Source: Takashimella koratensis (lineage: Eukaryota > Basidiomycota > Tremellomycetes > Trichosporonales > Tetragoniomycetaceae). From it: a DNA stretch of 64,000 nt. Location of the stretch: contig BCKT01000011.1 in the NCBI GenBank assembly GCA_003116875.1, positions 310,001 through 374,000 of the forward strand, given 5' to 3'. The notes beneath the pieces were generated by a model that did no database searches, had not been told where the DNA came from, and saw only the letters and a list, made by a program, of their open reading frames with translations. A program made the translations under genes and the position numbers. Positions 49,601 through 63,436 of this stretch are shown here, piece after piece; position 1 is the stretch's first letter; every line of letters begins with the position of its first letter.

Positions 49601-52600
49601 GACCACATCGCGCCTCTCCTCCGGATCATGGGGGAGCGAAATATGGTTCCCGCCCGCCCGGTCATCAAAGTATGCCAAAGCGAGCGAAATGGCACCGAGA
49701 AAGTCACCGGCGTGGACTCGGGAAAGGATTCGGTCGTTCCAGTGCATCAAGCTACCTACTTGGACGTTGGAGCGAGTGAGGAGGAAGAGTTTGGATCGGT
49801 GAGCGCGAACGCTGCCGGCAATATCGGGCGGAGGGGGGAGGTCGCCTGCCCGTCGGCTGAGCGAGGCGAACGAATCGTGCGAAGTGAGAAGCTTGGTTTG
49901 GAGTGGTGTATCCTCGACAGCGGATGTAGATCGTACGTTGAGTAAGATCACAGACGACGAGGTGACAAGGAGAAGATGCTATGCGGGATCAGCCAGACAC
50001 TCGTTCGTAATGCTGTCAATAGCGACTCACATCGGGGTCATACCACTGCATCGCGCGGATTGCACTCGGCGCTTCCCATTTCTTGCCCTCAACAAACTCG
50101 GGCGTTGCGTCCTCTCCTATTCGCACGCGCAAAAACCTCACGGACGAGCCCCACGAATACGCCAATACCGGATCACTCGGGGTTGTAGTTGCTGTCGCCG
50201 TCGTGTTCTCCTGGCCAGCGCTCGCAGCTGAATTTGCAGCTGCGGCCGCCTCGTCCACCTCGCCCGCACGCAGCCACACTGCGCATCCTGTTGACCCGCC
50301 CATCGGTCCGCCCGAAGTATCTCGCATTCTTCGAAACCACGTCTTTGGCGACGGCTTCATCGCGACGACCACAAGCTTGCCCGGGGTGAGCAGTGCGGAA
50401 AAGTTGAACGTATCCGTCCGGTGTGGGTTCTCGCCAAGTGGGAGTGGAAGAGCAGCGAAGAGCGTTGTTGGGCGTTTGGTAGGGTGAGAACGCATCGAGC
50501 TGGTCGTTGATGCTGACTTGCGGTGGCCTGCTGCGCCGTTCGCAGACGGCACGAGGCCGGAGGTGCCCGGGGATCCAGGAGCGGAAGGGACGGCCAAGGA
50601 CCCCGGCGTTGGTGTGGACGGATCAGGATAGCTTCCGAGCATACGAACCACGTCGTTGCTTTCTACCCCCATCACACGGCCAAGCGACCACCAGAACGCC
50701 CGACCATCGGCATCACCCGTAACGATGGATGTATGCCGTTTCCCTACAAACCCCATGTGCAGGATCGCACTGCCTTGTAAATGGCCCTCTTTCCGGCCGC
50801 CCAGGACTTGACGCAGCGCGAGAGGCTGGACAGTGCGCGCAGGTTTGGATGGAGATGACAGGTCGTATAGGTAGATCGTACCTGTTGCGTGACCGACACC
50901 GACGAATGTTTGGTCTGGGCTGATGGTGATTGCCGTCACAGGGCCGGACGATGTAGCTGTATCATAAATGATTTAGTTGGCCGCTTCTCGATCCACTCAG
51001 GGCAGTTGAGATTGCGTATCTTAGTACTCACTTATTGCCTCGGTTCCAAGTACACACTTGACATCTTGCCCAAAGCCATAGACGACCGCCCAGCCTCCAT
51101 CCGTTCCTACTGCAATCATCCCTCTCACATCCATGACTGTCGGCACGCCTAGACTCTTCTCCTCCCCATCTTTCCCCACTGGCAGGCCAAGCACTGAGCT
51201 CCTTCTACCCACGGGCGAGTCGCTCCCTCTGCTCTGTGGGAGCCGGCCGAACAGGTGCGCCGAGAGGTGCCGGAGCGGATGGAAAGTGAACGCGGGTCCT
51301 AATGGTGCCCCCTCGCCAGAGATACTGGGCCCAGATCCGCCCCCGAGCTGCAGCGAAGAGGTGAGGTCGGGTGTAGTCACAATGGGATCAGGTGGACGGG
51401 AAGGTCCGGCGATAGATGCGGTGGAGATGGAGTCGGATCGGGACATGGAGACCTGGGAGAAGTGGCTGGGTGTGCGCGCGTGTAAACCTCGAGGAGGGGA
51501 GAGTTGGGTAGAGGCGGAGGTTGATCGAAGGTGGGATCGCAAGCGAGAGACGGAGGGGTCTGTTGTAGGTGAGTGTCAGCGAGGTACGTAGATGCTTGAC
51601 TGTGAGGCTTTGAGCGAGAAGGAGGTGAATGCACTGCAAGACGCACGGAGGTAAGATGGGCGCTTTGGGCTAGGGGAAGCGTAGAGCTGCGAAGCGATCC
51701 GAGACGATATCGACGGTGTGTCATCTGACGCTTCATCCTGTCGAGACTCGTCAGCAATGTCCAATCAACATATTGAGCGCCGGTCAAAATGCCCATCTGT
51801 TCGAAACACAATACCCACCCTGGTATCCGGCGTCGGCGTCGCCCGCAGCACGCCAAACTCTTCGTCCCCAACTTCCACGCTTCCAGCCTTCTCTCCCACG
51901 ATATCCCGATACACCTCGTCGTATCTTGTGACTTTTGCAGAGGCGAATACGTCTCGATCGCTCCCTTCTCCCAACGCGCTACCGTCTACGCTCTCTACTC
52001 GGGCGGTACCTATTATCTCTGGACCATCCTGACCCCGCCGTGGTGTGCTTGCTGTCGAAGGCAAGGTAGCAGGCGGGTTTAGGATATCTCGCATCCGACG
52101 AGCGTAGGAGGACTCGTCCACCGCATCGTCATCTTCTTCGTCGTCGTATCGCTCGACCCTGTCGTCATGACCACTGGGAGTTTTAGACGAGGGAAGAGGG
52201 ACCATCTCGGCGTCGAGGTAAGTTGGGGAAGACGGACGGCGCCAGTAATCGCTCGGTCCTTGTTCCGGGTCCTCACCATCTCTCAGAAACGAATCACTCG
52301 CCTGCCTCCATCCCTTCGGCGGCATCTGTACCCCGTCCTCGCTCTCTTCCTCATCGGCGAGTCCGTACCCTCCGGACCCGCTGCGACCCTTCTGCCTCCA
52401 CATTCTCATCTCCTTATTGAACTCGTTCTCCTCTAATCCGTCCTCCCCTCCTTCCTCTAGCTCCTGATCAAAACGTTCCTCGTCCTCGTCCTCGTCATCA
52501 TTCTTGTCGGCGCTTTTGTTCCCACCTCGGAGCCGGGCGAAGATACCCCCTGCCGTCCCGCTCGAAGCACCGTTGATGGATGCCGAGCTGCGCCGGCGCC

Positions 52601-52700
52601 TGCGGCTGGACCGAGACGGCGCACGAACGGTCCGGCTGCCCGAGGAGGTGGTGGAGAGGACCGAATCTGCCCGCCGAGGGAGACGTTCGGGGGATGTCAT
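46688..52700 (-). CDS. VPS8: CORVET complex subunit Vps8
   Basis: Large endosomal tethering subunit that binds Rab5/Vps21 on early endosomes. Exons read leftwards are 52700-51819, 51737-51647, 51559-51032, 50956-50031 and 49978-46688, in phase, 1905 residues, longer than yeast Vps8 (1274). The first 350 residues are disordered and acidic. Beta-propeller hallmarks follow: GVPTVMDVRGMIAVGTDGG, SGPVTAITISPDQTFVGVG, GRKEGHLQGSAILHMGFVGK and HTSIVTGDADGRAFWWSLG. The C-terminal two-thirds are alpha-solenoid (LMHWNDRILSRVHAGDFLGA, LFDEAYEHFGNVGIQGILLG, WDALIHVYTRAMGDYVAPIV). The end carries ECEVCGKSC, a Gly/Lys-rich loop, and a terminal HASC: a RING-like finger with only half of its ligands. The stop follows immediately after that final Cys. 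Confidence 0.92.
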
Positions 52701-53291
52701 GGTCTTTGTTGTAGACGGGGGATGTGACGGTGGACGGACCGAGATGTTTCTAGACAGCAGACATGACGATGGACGATGCGCTCGGGTCTGCGTTAGGCGG
52801 GGCGGGGACAGGGAGGGTGGTTTCAGGCTCAACACCAAGGATGAAGGGTCCACGTGGGCTGCACGTGTCCGGGTTTCACGCTCATTGTACGTGCCTGCTT
52901 TTGGTCAACAAGGTTGTGTCAACATTCACCCGATTTCAATCCTCCTCCTCCTCCTCAACCTCACCCTCACCCTCACCCTCACCGTCGCGATCCCAAGTAT
53001 CCACCGTATCGCATACGCATGGTCCTCTCTTCTCCTCGGTCGTGAACCCCTCGAGATATCTCGGCGCGCTTGTACTTTTCTTCAAATCACACATAACAGC
53101 TGCGCCAAAAATCCTCCTTGATCAACAACTTCCCGCCGCAGCCTTTCACTCAACCTCAACCCTCGTTCCTTACCTACCTACTTACTTACCTATCAACACA
53201 TCTCCCTCTCACCCTCCCTCTCCCTCATTTCTCATCAACACCCCCTCCCATGGTTCGAGTCAACTTGTAAACCACCTACCACACTCTCGAC
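52701..53291. promoter_or_regulatory. Divergent promoter region, VPS8 / RhoGEF
   Basis: The two start codons are 591 bp apart. The right half is strongly C/T- and CTCACC-repeat-rich (52945-52985, 53190-53245), as expected of the RhoGEF leader. No gene or TATA element is seen. Confidence 0.5.
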
Positions 53292-56200
53292 ATGCCGTCT
53301 ATCCCTTCCTCGCCGTTCAAATCTCGGCAGTCGGTCGGGCCCTCGTCGGCTGCAATGGGCCTCGGCACTGGCTCTTCCGGCATGGGAGGACCCATGGGTC
53401 TTCCTGTGCCCGGACGAAGATCAACATCACCATTACCGCCCCAGCTCCCGCCCAAGTCTATCGACCTCAACAGCTCGACAAGGTCGACGGACCGCGAGAC
53501 GGGCGCAAAAGTAACCAAGAGGGCGTTCCTATGCGACGTTGTTGTTGAACGCGAGGGAGAAGGTGGGTAACCCGTGGTTGTTGACAGTGCATTTGAGCCA
53601 TCTGTATCTCTCCTTGAGTCTGGTGCCTTGCCTATTGTAAATCTTGTCGCTGACGAACACTTCCTCTTTTATCTTCCCCTATCGTTATATTTCATCTTTG
53701 TCGCGAGCAGAAACGATCAACCTCCTTGCTCAACTGGGCGAGACAGTTCGACCCCTCTCTGCGCTTCCCACACCCCCGCCTCCAATGACCTCGCGGCCTG
53801 CCTCTCCCTCGAGCTCGGACGACGATGAGCGGACCGCCCCATGGTCTGTCGCCAAGCGGGAAGACATGAGCAAGCGTGTCCGATCTCTGATCGACGAGCT
53901 CGTCCGTACCGAGCGGAGCTATGTCTCTCGCATTCGCGCTCTCAAAACGGTAAGTCATCCGAGCGTCTTTCTTACGACCAGTATCATCGGCAAGCTGAAG
54001 AGTACTCACTGTATGCACAGAGCTACGCCGACCCGTTGAGGCACTTTGCAAAGCAAGGATACTCGGTGATCATACCCATGTACGAAGCCAAGACATTGTT
54101 TGCGAATATCGACGCAGTTCTGCTCTCGGCTACCGTGTTACTCGCCGACCTCGAAGCTATGTGGGACTCGGGTATGGCTGAAGACAACGTGGGCGATGTG
54201 TGCTTGAAACACGTGAGTAATCATCCTATCCCACCTCTTCGTTGGGCCAATTCCATCAAGCTTGGACGCGGATGGAGCTGATCGAATATGAATAGTTTCG
54301 AGACTTGAAGACGTTTGACCCATACCGCACGTATCTCAGCAAGCAGGACGAGTCCCAAAAGACGTTTCAGGAGATGATCAAGAAAGTGCCCACTTTTGGC
54401 AGCTTTATCGAGGTGAGCCTGGCTTGATCAATATAGTCCTTGCAGAGCTAAACCCTTATCTACAGAGTACAAAGTATCAGACGACAGGGATTGGAAACAT
54501 CGGTCTTCGAGAACTGTTGATGGAACCTGTCCAACGTATCCCGCGTTACACTCTTTTGTGGTCGAGTGAGTTGGTCTGATTTCCAGAATAAAAACTTCCC
54601 GCTGACATGGCTTCCACCCAGCTATGATCAAGTACATGCCGCCGTTATCAACTCAGCGAGCCAAGCTCGTCGAGGCGATCGAGATTGCATCGAGGATTGC
54701 TCGATGTGAGGCCGACGCACAGACCGTGCGAGCGACAATTATGTACTGTCTCCAGCGCAATGTTGAGAATTTCCCTGTGAGTACATCTTTCGAGTCGAAG
54801 ATCTTAATACCTCCAACGCACCCCTTCTGTTCCTCGGCTAACCAGCCCCAGGCCAACTTGTTCAGCAACAACCGGGACTATATTGACTCCATCGACGTTG
54901 AAGATGTCCCCTCTGAACTCGTCACCTCTCCTCACAAGCTCAACCGAGTCGCCTCCCGTCCTATGTCCATCACCTCCGCCACCTCCACCTCGACCCCATC
55001 CCTCGCGTCTCTCGGCTCCACAGCATCCAGCGCCGGTCTCCCTTCTCCTCAAAAGGACATGAGCGGATCCAACGGCGGCGCGCCCCAGCCATTGCACTGC
55101 ACGCTGTTCTTGTTCGATGATAAGCTCATGATCGTGAAACGACAGTCGGCAACGGTCTCGGGAAGGAAAGTCACGGGGCTCGACGATGTGGCAAAGCTCG
55201 TGAGGACAGGTGGTGGAGTTGCCGTCATGGATAGGGATGTAGGGAAGAAGGACAAGCTCAGTTTCCGAGGGACTGTGGATATTCTTGATGTCATCGCGGC
55301 AGATACTGGCGAAGGCGGTGAGTCATACCTCGATTCGTTTTACTACCTTCCAACGCAGTCGTCGGCCTGTACTAATTCTCTCCTACCCAGATTTTCAACT
55401 TTTCCTCGAGCGACCACCGATGGATCAATCGGACCGATGGAGCGCCCGTCCTTTCCGGAGCTACACGACCGTCCAACCTCCCTATGCTGTCGTCCTCGAC
55501 CCTTCCACGGCCCGGCGCGACAAACTCCGGTTTGTGCAGAACCTTTGGGCCGCTCAGGCGCTCGCACGTGCCAAACGCCTTCCAACAACCCAGGCCCGCG
55601 CAGCTCCGCCCAGGGTCCTCAAAGGGACCGAGGAGATAAGTCTTGAGATGGCAGGGGAAGCACTCGCAAGGGCGAGGTGTTACTTTGATGTTTGGCAACG
55701 GGGCTCGTGGACCGCCGAGACGAAAAAGGTAAGTTGTCTGGAGCACTGCTATGATTGAAAATGTCGTCAGTCGCTGATCAGTGCCTCCCGCCTCCCGTTT
55801 ATTGTTACAGGCCAAAGTGGCAATTCACATCGACGAAGACGGGTATCAGCCCGACCTTGCTCTTGTCGACGACGATAGCGGAGTCACCGTCGATCCCAGG
55901 CTCGTGATTCGACTCCAGCCGATGCCGGGCGGTATGTGTCGGTTCTCGTATGCGACGAGTATGGGGGAGAGTGACGAGCGGACGGTCGTTGCGTCGACCG
56001 ATGTGGCTGAGAGAATCATCACGACTAGTGAGTTTCCCTCGATTACAACTCAAACCGCGACAGTCGGATATCCAGTGAAAGCAGACTGTTTTTCATCATT
56101 TGCTGATCACTGAACTTCGAACCAATTTGGTTTGGTAACGACAGTTGGCAAGTTGAACATTTTCAAATTCCGGACCGCGGCCAACTCGGCACCTGCGACA

Positions 56201-59200
56201 CCTTCATCCACTGCTCACCGTCTCCGACCTACGATGTTGAACCTGGACACGATCTCGCGTAACCTCTTTGGAGCGGGTTCTGTTTCTACTCGTGGTAGTA
56301 TGAGCGCCGGCAGCGGGGATGCGTTTGGTGGTGGATCCGTGGTGCATGGGTCGGCGAGTACGAAACGGACTCGATCGGTGGCTTCGCGCTCGTCTCATGC
56401 GGACTCGGGGGTAGGCGGGTCAATGTCTAGCTCGAACCGGCTATCAGTCGAGATGCGGTCCGCCGCCTCTTCCGACAGTCACGGCAGCGGCGGCGAACGC
56501 GGACAAAATGCCGGACACAGTTCCACGCGGCCTCTATCAAGATCCTCGCTCTCCCCATCCCCGGGTCTCGCAGAACATCCAGACGAAGCTGAAGAGGATC
56601 TGGAAATCCTCGTTTCCCCGTTCAGACAAGGAAGGAAGAGTATGGATGCAAGTGAAGTGGATTTGAATGAGAGGTTGAATCTAGCGAGGAAGAATTCAAA
56701 GACGATGGCGGCGCTGATGAGTCCCAAGGGAGGCATGGCGGCAGGGGCGGGCGCAGGTATGGTGGTTGGGGTGGCGGGGAGTTCAGCAGGGGTGGCGAGA
56801 GGGAGGAAAGAAGTGCCGAAAGTTGAGGAGGACGAATGGGCCCAGGCTGAGGCAGAGATCCGAGCAGCTCGTAAGTGATGCTAATTCCCTTCCATCTCAG
56901 CCAGTTGCTTCAACTAATCCGTTTCCACTTTCAAAATCTTGCAACCTAGTCGGCTCAACATCGACCACACACACTCCCACTGCCCCGCTCCGAATCGTCA
57001 AGACGCCCTCGCCTACCCGTGCTTTGAGGGGCGACACACCGCGTGGTGCTCTTCCTTCCGCCTCTATGGGAGCTGGAGCTTCACGAACCCCGACGGCATC
57101 GTCCAGCCGTGTCATGTCGCCGAGAGAGTACGGATCGCCTGAACCGATGTCACCGACGCGTCTTGTGGGTCCTCGGAGCCCCGTTCAGGCGAATGCCCAA
57201 CTCCCCATGGTGGGCGGTTACGTGCCCCCTCCGCCGCCTGTGTCTTCTGCATCGGGAGTTCCGCTTGTGCGGGCACCGACGATCACGCGCGGACCGTTAC
57301 CTCCCACCCCGACACGCCCGGCCCTTAGCCCAATCAACACAGACGGTGCGCCATTGGCTTCGGCGTCGAGAGCAGCGATCGGGCCGGGATCGGGACACAC
57401 CCGACTCCGCGTGGTTTCAGGCAACGGGCGCCGTGTATCCCTTGGGCGCGAGACAGTCCCTCTCAAAGGTGAAGACGACGTTGACGAGCGCCGAGCGAGC
57501 GAAGGTACTCTTGCCCCAGTATCGGCGATGTCTACACCCCATGCGGCAGCTCGGTCGTCGGCTTACTCGTCGATCGCTTTATCCCCGCTCTCTCCAATCT
57601 CACCATTCACAGTCCCCTCGGCACTCCCGCTCCCTACTCCCCGAGGCAGCGTGTCCAAGCCTAGCGGGACGCCAAGTGCCGGTGGAGGTGGAGGTGTGGG
57701 TGTGAGTGGTCAACGCGTTGTGTCTGCTGGGAAGAGGCAACATTCCGGCGACGATCTATCGAATGGACCGAGGAAGAGATCACCCTCGAGGTCTCCGCTC
57801 CATCCAAGGGTGGATGAGAATAGACACAACGATGATGAGGAAGGGGAAGGAGACGACGCAACGATGGGTGAGCCCCTGAAGGTCCCCAGTTTGAGGAGTA
57901 AAGAGTCTAGGAGGGTTTCCGCGGGTACGGCGGGGTATAGAGCAGGAAGAAAAGTCAGCGGTGGTGTGGGTAGCGCAAGTGCTAGTTTGAGTGGAAGTGG
58001 AGGAACGACACCGAGGAAGATGAGTGCGGGTGGGAGTGGGATTGGTGAAGATGGGAGAGAAGAAACCGACGCGATCGAATCGATGAAGCGCAAGATCAAC
58101 GATTCCCGAGCGACTGTACGCAGGCTTAAAGCCGATGCTGCGGCGTTGAGGAAACACGTCGCTTCGAGTCGAGAGAGGGAACGAGATGGGGCCGGCGGGA
58201 GGAGGGAGAAGACACCTGGAGCTGGAGCTGCGGCCGCGGTGGCGGTGGCGATGGGGAGTGGGATTGATAGGAATCCCAGTTTGCCTAGGTCTCCACAATC
58301 GCGTAACATCCACGTGAGTATCGACGACGAGAAGAGACCAGAACCAGTTGCTAACAAGTGACTAATCACCACTATTCCAATTGGATCAATCATATTGGTT
58401 CACATCTCATAGCGTCAGGTCGATTACATCTCTGACGCACCGTCCCCTTCCCCCGTCCGAGGCGGTGGGGGAAGTGGGAGTGGGAAAGCCGAGTTTGACG
58501 CGATTGTAATCGATGAACATGTTCGAGGGATCGTAGCGACCCTAGATCGGCTCGAATCGAGTCTACGAGGTGTTTTGGCAGATGCAGAGAAAGTAGAACG
58601 GGAGGGTGGTGATCAAGGAGACGACGAGGTGAGCCGGACTGAGCCTGAGTTTGAGTTGGGGTTGGGGTTTGGGTCTGGATATCTGCTTTGGCTGGAACTT
58701 GATGGCGAGGGCCAGATGAAGAGGTAGATGTGGGAGATGTGGAGGTGAGGACGAGGCTGATATCGACTACAGCGAAAATTGGAGATCGCGTCACTCGAAT
58801 CGCAGCTTGGAAGGGCAAAAGAACGTGAAGAGCTAGTGAGGCAACAACTTGCCGCTAGCCAGATCGAGGTCGAGGAGATTTACAAGGTACGTAGAGGTGT
58901 ACACTCTATCGGGGTCTACCTGTTCCCTGCCGTCCAGAGTAGCCATGAGAGAGAGATATAGGGACAGATGGCTAACGGTGATTACAGGCATTCAATACCG
59001 AACTCGACGCAATGTTCGCCGACGCCCAGATCAGACCCGAGACTGAAGCCCTCCAAGTCGCTCGAAAGCAGGTCCAGAAGGCGCTCGAGGATCGTAACGC
59101 ATTGGATCTGGAGAACAGGCGGTTGAAAGCTGAACTTGAAGAGGAAAAGTTGAAGCGGGAGCAGTGAGTAGTCTCTTGAGGCAGACGAGATATATGTGCT

Positions 59201-59252
59201 GACGTTTGGTAGATGGGCAAAGATGCTTCGTGCCCAGGGGCTGATTCCGTGA
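53292..59252 (+). CDS. Dbl-homology Rho guanine-nucleotide exchange factor, large
   Basis: Fifteen exons (53292-53562, 53711-53949, 54021-54212, 54296-54412, 54466-54565, 54622-54776, 54852-55317, 55391-55728, 55811-56027, 56145-56870, 56950-58313, 58419-58628, 58773-58886, 58988-59163, 59213-59252) join in phase to 1574 residues. The DH domain spans about 145-350: IDELVRTERSYVSRIRALK (CR1), the helix IPMYEAKTLFANIDAVLL, and the signature ELLMEPVQRIPRYTLLW (CR3). A PH-like region follows (HCTLFLFDDKLMIVKRQS, then a strand-rich part to about 700), split by a Ser/Pro insert. Residues 720-1390 are Ser/Pro/Gly-rich. The C-terminus holds a long coiled coil (LEIASLESQLGRAKEREELV, LDLENRRLKAELEEEKLKRE), implying dimerisation. 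The Rho target is unknown; a Bud3-like role in septation is a possibility only. Confidence 0.9.
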
Positions 59253-60609
59253 ATCGAAGCTGAAGCCGTGGAACAAGAACGGCGGCGCAAGGACGGACTG
59301 TGACGAGAGAGTTTGTGGAGTTGTGAAGATAATTGACGACGAGATTATAAAAGTACATGGACAATCTGGTATTGTGATTGGGATTAGCTCGTTCTCGTTC
59401 TCGGTTCCTTGTGATGATTCGGTTGTGATTCTGTTGCATGGACAATGAGTATGAAAGATGCATGAGTTTGTTCGCTTGTCGTGGGAACTGGAGTGGATAA
59501 GTCTGTGGGTTTCACCGATTTGATCTTATCTCAATCTGGTAGACCAGTTGAAGAGTCTGTGAATCGCCACATCAGTCCAGAGCGTGCGTACATCACGGGA
59601 ACAGCAGGGCGGAGGATCGTGACGAAGATCCCTGGGTCCGGTACCCGATATCTTTGCTTTGCAAAGTGTGACAAGGGACGCCCACGGGAAGACGAGAAGA
59701 CGAGAAGAGGAGAAGACGAATGGTCTTGTAAGTGTGCGTATGATGCGTTCACACCGGGATGTGGGAATGGGATCGAGCAAAGGAGGGAGAGGAGGGAGCA
59801 CGGTCGGAGGAATTACGACGGGGTAGGTGGGGGATCTAAAGCTGGGGAAAAAAAAAATGAAGAAAACGGTTGCTGTTCCGGCTGAGACACGCCTGTTCTC
59901 AAAGTGCGGTACGAGTGCGGGAATTCTTTTCAAGCCAGCCCGGGCAGATAGAGATAGATATTTACACCATATGGACTGACAGACTGACCGAGACTATGCA
60001 GTCGCGCTAAACAGGTACAATATCAGCCGTTCGTCGCGTGAGAGGTGTGTGGGAATACGGTAGTGTTTTACTGTATCTAAGCATAGACAAGGTCTTTCTT
60101 TTATTCCTGTTACTGCTTGCTGCTGCGGTGGATCCGTGCCCTGCACTCAAAGGAATAAACAGAACGGACAAAGCTCGCAAGCGATTTGGCAGCCAGGGCA
60201 TAATGGTCGGCCAGTCAAAGGAGACCGACCCATCATACACTGTACAGTACACGTCCTCACCTTCCCACACACTGACACAGAGACAAGGACAAGGACAGAG
60301 AAGACCCACGCACTAGGCCAATCTCGCCCGAGACGGTGTCTCGGTATCTTTTCTACACTGTTTTGTAGATAAATGGCCCAATACAATCATCGAGAGGATC
60401 GAGAGTCGTTGTAATACCCCATGTCCCGGAGGCATTAGGCGATTCGTAATCTCAGGGTTTGGGGGGTCTCAGTTGTTGTGGTGATTGCTGGCTGGGGGCA
60501 AGGGTCTACTTGGTGACAGGCACCCGTCTGCCTGGCTGGGGTTTCACTTGCCTCTCCTCTCGCCCTGCCCTGTTCTGCCCTGCCCTGTCCCCGCCCCAAT
60601 CCTCCTTGG

Positions 60610-60651
<42 letters not shown>

Positions 60652-61254
60652 CTTGCGCTCCTTCGCTCCCGAGGCCAGACTGACCCTGACCCCGTCCCAT
60701 CCCTACCACTCTGTTTTTTTCACTGTTGCCTGTTGCCTGTTGCCAGTCTCATCCCGACGTGCTCGCTGCTGTCTTGACCATCCTGCTGCTGCTTCATCCT
60801 CCCTCCCTATCAACCATCACTTCTCCCTCCTCACCACCACCCCCTCCACCATCCTCATCACCCCCGACCCCTCTCTCGACCGTATTCCCGGCCCCACGCC
60901 CCACTGCTTGCTGCTTGCGGACCTGTGCTCAGCTCTTTTCGTTAGCGTACAGCACATCTAGGGCACACCGCATCCCACCCACGACGCGTTTACGAGAATC
61001 AACAATCACCACGACGCCCGTTCAACCAACCCACGGCTCAGAAAAATTATCCCTTGACGATAAAGTCTTTCTACACAACCCATTCTCACTTTCATCATAG
61101 ATACATTCACCTCGACCATCGAACCGACCGACTCCCCAGCTGCTCCTCTCCTCAACCACTCGGTGAATCTCACGACTTTCGTCCACGTTCGGCCTCTCCC
61201 TTCTCTACTCTCTCCTTTTTTTCCCACCCCTCCCTCCTCCTCTCTCACCCCACT
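59253..61254. other. Intergenic region upstream of the Sly41-like gene
   Basis: This 2 kb holds the 3' end of the RhoGEF gene, a (CA)n repeat and, from 60700, a C/T-rich leader with many CACC/CATC words. An A run lies at 59850-59857. The frame 61054-61254 is open into the transporter but begins with a non-ATG codon. No other gene is seen. Confidence 0.5.
60611..60649 (+). repeat. (CA)n microsatellite
   Basis: About 19 uninterrupted CA units. Non-coding, and the longest microsatellite in the window. Confidence 0.95.
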
Positions 61255-63436
61255 ATGAACGACCCACGGCAACGAGCGCCGTTCGCGCACCAAAGCTCCT
61301 CTGCCGACCTGTCGAGCGCGTTTGCGCAATCCGGCGGGCTGAGCCGGTACGCTCCTGGCGGTGGCCCCGGCGCGTCTTCGCTCACCTCGCCCATTGACGA
61401 GCGCAGCGGCGGGCCCAGTGCCAGCATCAACGGCGGTCCCGGCGTCGCAGGCGGTGGCGCCTTCTTCGACCCACACCACCCGTACCACGCGGGGTCAAGC
61501 CAGGGTCCCAGCACGAGCTCGAGCGTCCGCGCGGGAGCTGGCGCTCGGCCCGCCGGTCCAGGCGGTAGCAGCGGTGCAAAGTTTGATGAGCGAGGGTACC
61601 CGACTTTCGGTCCTGGCTCGGGCCACCACTACCACCACCACCATCACCACCACTATTCCCTCAACACCCCGCCCGCCCCGAGCCGGTCCATCCTCCCTCA
61701 ACTTAATCTCAACCTCGCGCTCCCCGTTGACCTCAATTCCAAGCTCCTCAACTTGTTCAACTCAATCTTCGGCGGAAGCTCCTCTTCGACATCGGGAACC
61801 CCGCCCGACTCGCCGCAACCGATGCGCATCACTCCGTCCACCGTCCAGACCGCCCGGTTCGTCGCTCTCTGCAGCTTGTGGTACGCGTGCTCGGCTGTAT
61901 CGTCCAATACCACCAAAGTAATTCTCAACGCGTTCAAGTTCCCTGTCACCCTCACGATCATCCAGTTTGCGTTCGTCGCGGGACTATGTTGGTTAGGCAG
62001 CAGGCGGGAACTCAACTGGACCGGGAGGTTGAGAAAGCCAACCAAGGCGATCTTGCTTGGCACCTTGCCTATGGCTGGGTTCCAAGTAGGCGGCCACATC
62101 TTCTCCTCTCTCGCTATCAGCCGAGTCCCAGTCAGCACGGTCCACACCATCAAGGTAAGTCCAGTGGTAATGTGCTACTCAAGCCTTACCCTCTTGCCAT
62201 TTGAAATCCCACGCTGACCCGATACAGGCACTTTCCCCCCTCTTCACCGTCCTCGCCTACGCCGTTCTCTTCGGCGTTTCCTACTCCCCAGCGACCTACG
62301 TCGCTCTCCTTCCACTCACCGTCGGCGTCATGCTTGCATGCACGTTCGACCTCTCCCTCTCCAACTTCTTCGGTCTCGTCTGTGCCTTTGGCTCAACCAT
62401 GATCTTCGTCTCGCAGAACATCTTCTTCAAGAAGATCATGCCGAGCCCCGGGACCGCGCACTCTGGTGAATCAACGACAAGCCCTCGACTCGACAAAGTC
62501 AACTTGTTATATTTCTCTTCGGGACTCGCGTTCATCCTCATGGTTCCCATTTGGCTGTACACCGACGCCTTCCGTCTTCTCGACCTGTGGCTTGCGCCCA
62601 ACTCGTATGCGTCCGCCTTGACCGCCTCTATCAATTCCGCCGCCCACCTTACTTCCTCCCGCCTTATCTTCTACTTCTGCCTTAACGGTGTCGTCCACTT
62701 TGCGCAAAACGTGCTCGCATTCGCGATCCTGTCGTCGACCTCACCAGTGACCTACTCCATCGCTTCGCTGGTCAAGCGTATCGCGGTGATCTGTATGGCG
62801 ATCGTGTGGTTCAAGCAGGCGGTGCACCCGGTCCAGGCGGCCGGGATCGCGCTCACCGGTCTCGGGCTGTACCTGTACAACGGGGCGAAGCGGGACGTCG
62901 ACAGAGGGGAGAAGAAAGTCCGGCAGGTGGAAGCTGCTCGAGAGGGCTTGTTGCCTTCGAACAAGGCCGACCAGCGTATCCTCGAAGGCCGTACCCCTTC
63001 GCCCGAGCCCCTTGGTCTAGGCTTCTCCGTTCCCTCCCACACTCTCAATCAATCAACCATCACGCCCTCTGTCCCTCCGCCTCACTACTCTGGTGCACCC
63101 CTCGGCGTAGGCAACAACGGCTACACCCACCCCCCGCCTGCATCTTACCAACCCTACAACGCCTCTTTGACCGCGTCCACCACCTCGGTTCGACCAGGGT
63201 ACATCGCGTCCGTGACCCCTGTCATCTCAGCCTCGGCGACTCCGGTTCCTCAAATGCCTGCGCCAGCCGTCACGCTCAAATCGGGGTATACGACTGGGAT
63301 CCAGGCGCAGATGACACATGAGCCACCGTACCCTTCGCCACCAGCGAGCACGTCTTCGTCTCCACCTGGCGGAACTGTCCTCGGTCTCTCGCGCGTAGAT
63401 GACGTTCAGCCCCTCGCGCTCGCAGCGGGCGCCTAG
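61255..63436 (+). CDS. SLY41: Sly41-like transporter, triose-phosphate-translocator family (DMT superfamily)
   Basis: Predicted ER/Golgi membrane transporter. Yeast SLY41 is a multicopy suppressor of Ypt1 loss; its substrate is not agreed in classical work. Two exons, 61255-62154 and 62228-63436, join in phase to 702 residues. The N-terminal 200 residues are Ser/Gly/Pro-rich and cytosolic, with a His cluster at about 124-133. About ten membrane helices follow, including ARFVALCSLWYACSAVSSNT, VTLTIIQFAFVAGLCWLG, and AGFQVGGHIFSSLAISRVPV. The TPT hallmark VSTVHTIKALSPLFTVL has its conserved Lys-Ala exactly at the single intron. ILSSTSPVTYSIASLVKRIA is the second TPT repeat motif. A Pro/Thr/Ser-rich tail of about 170 residues follows. 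The ATG at 61255 follows a C/T leader. Confidence 0.88.
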
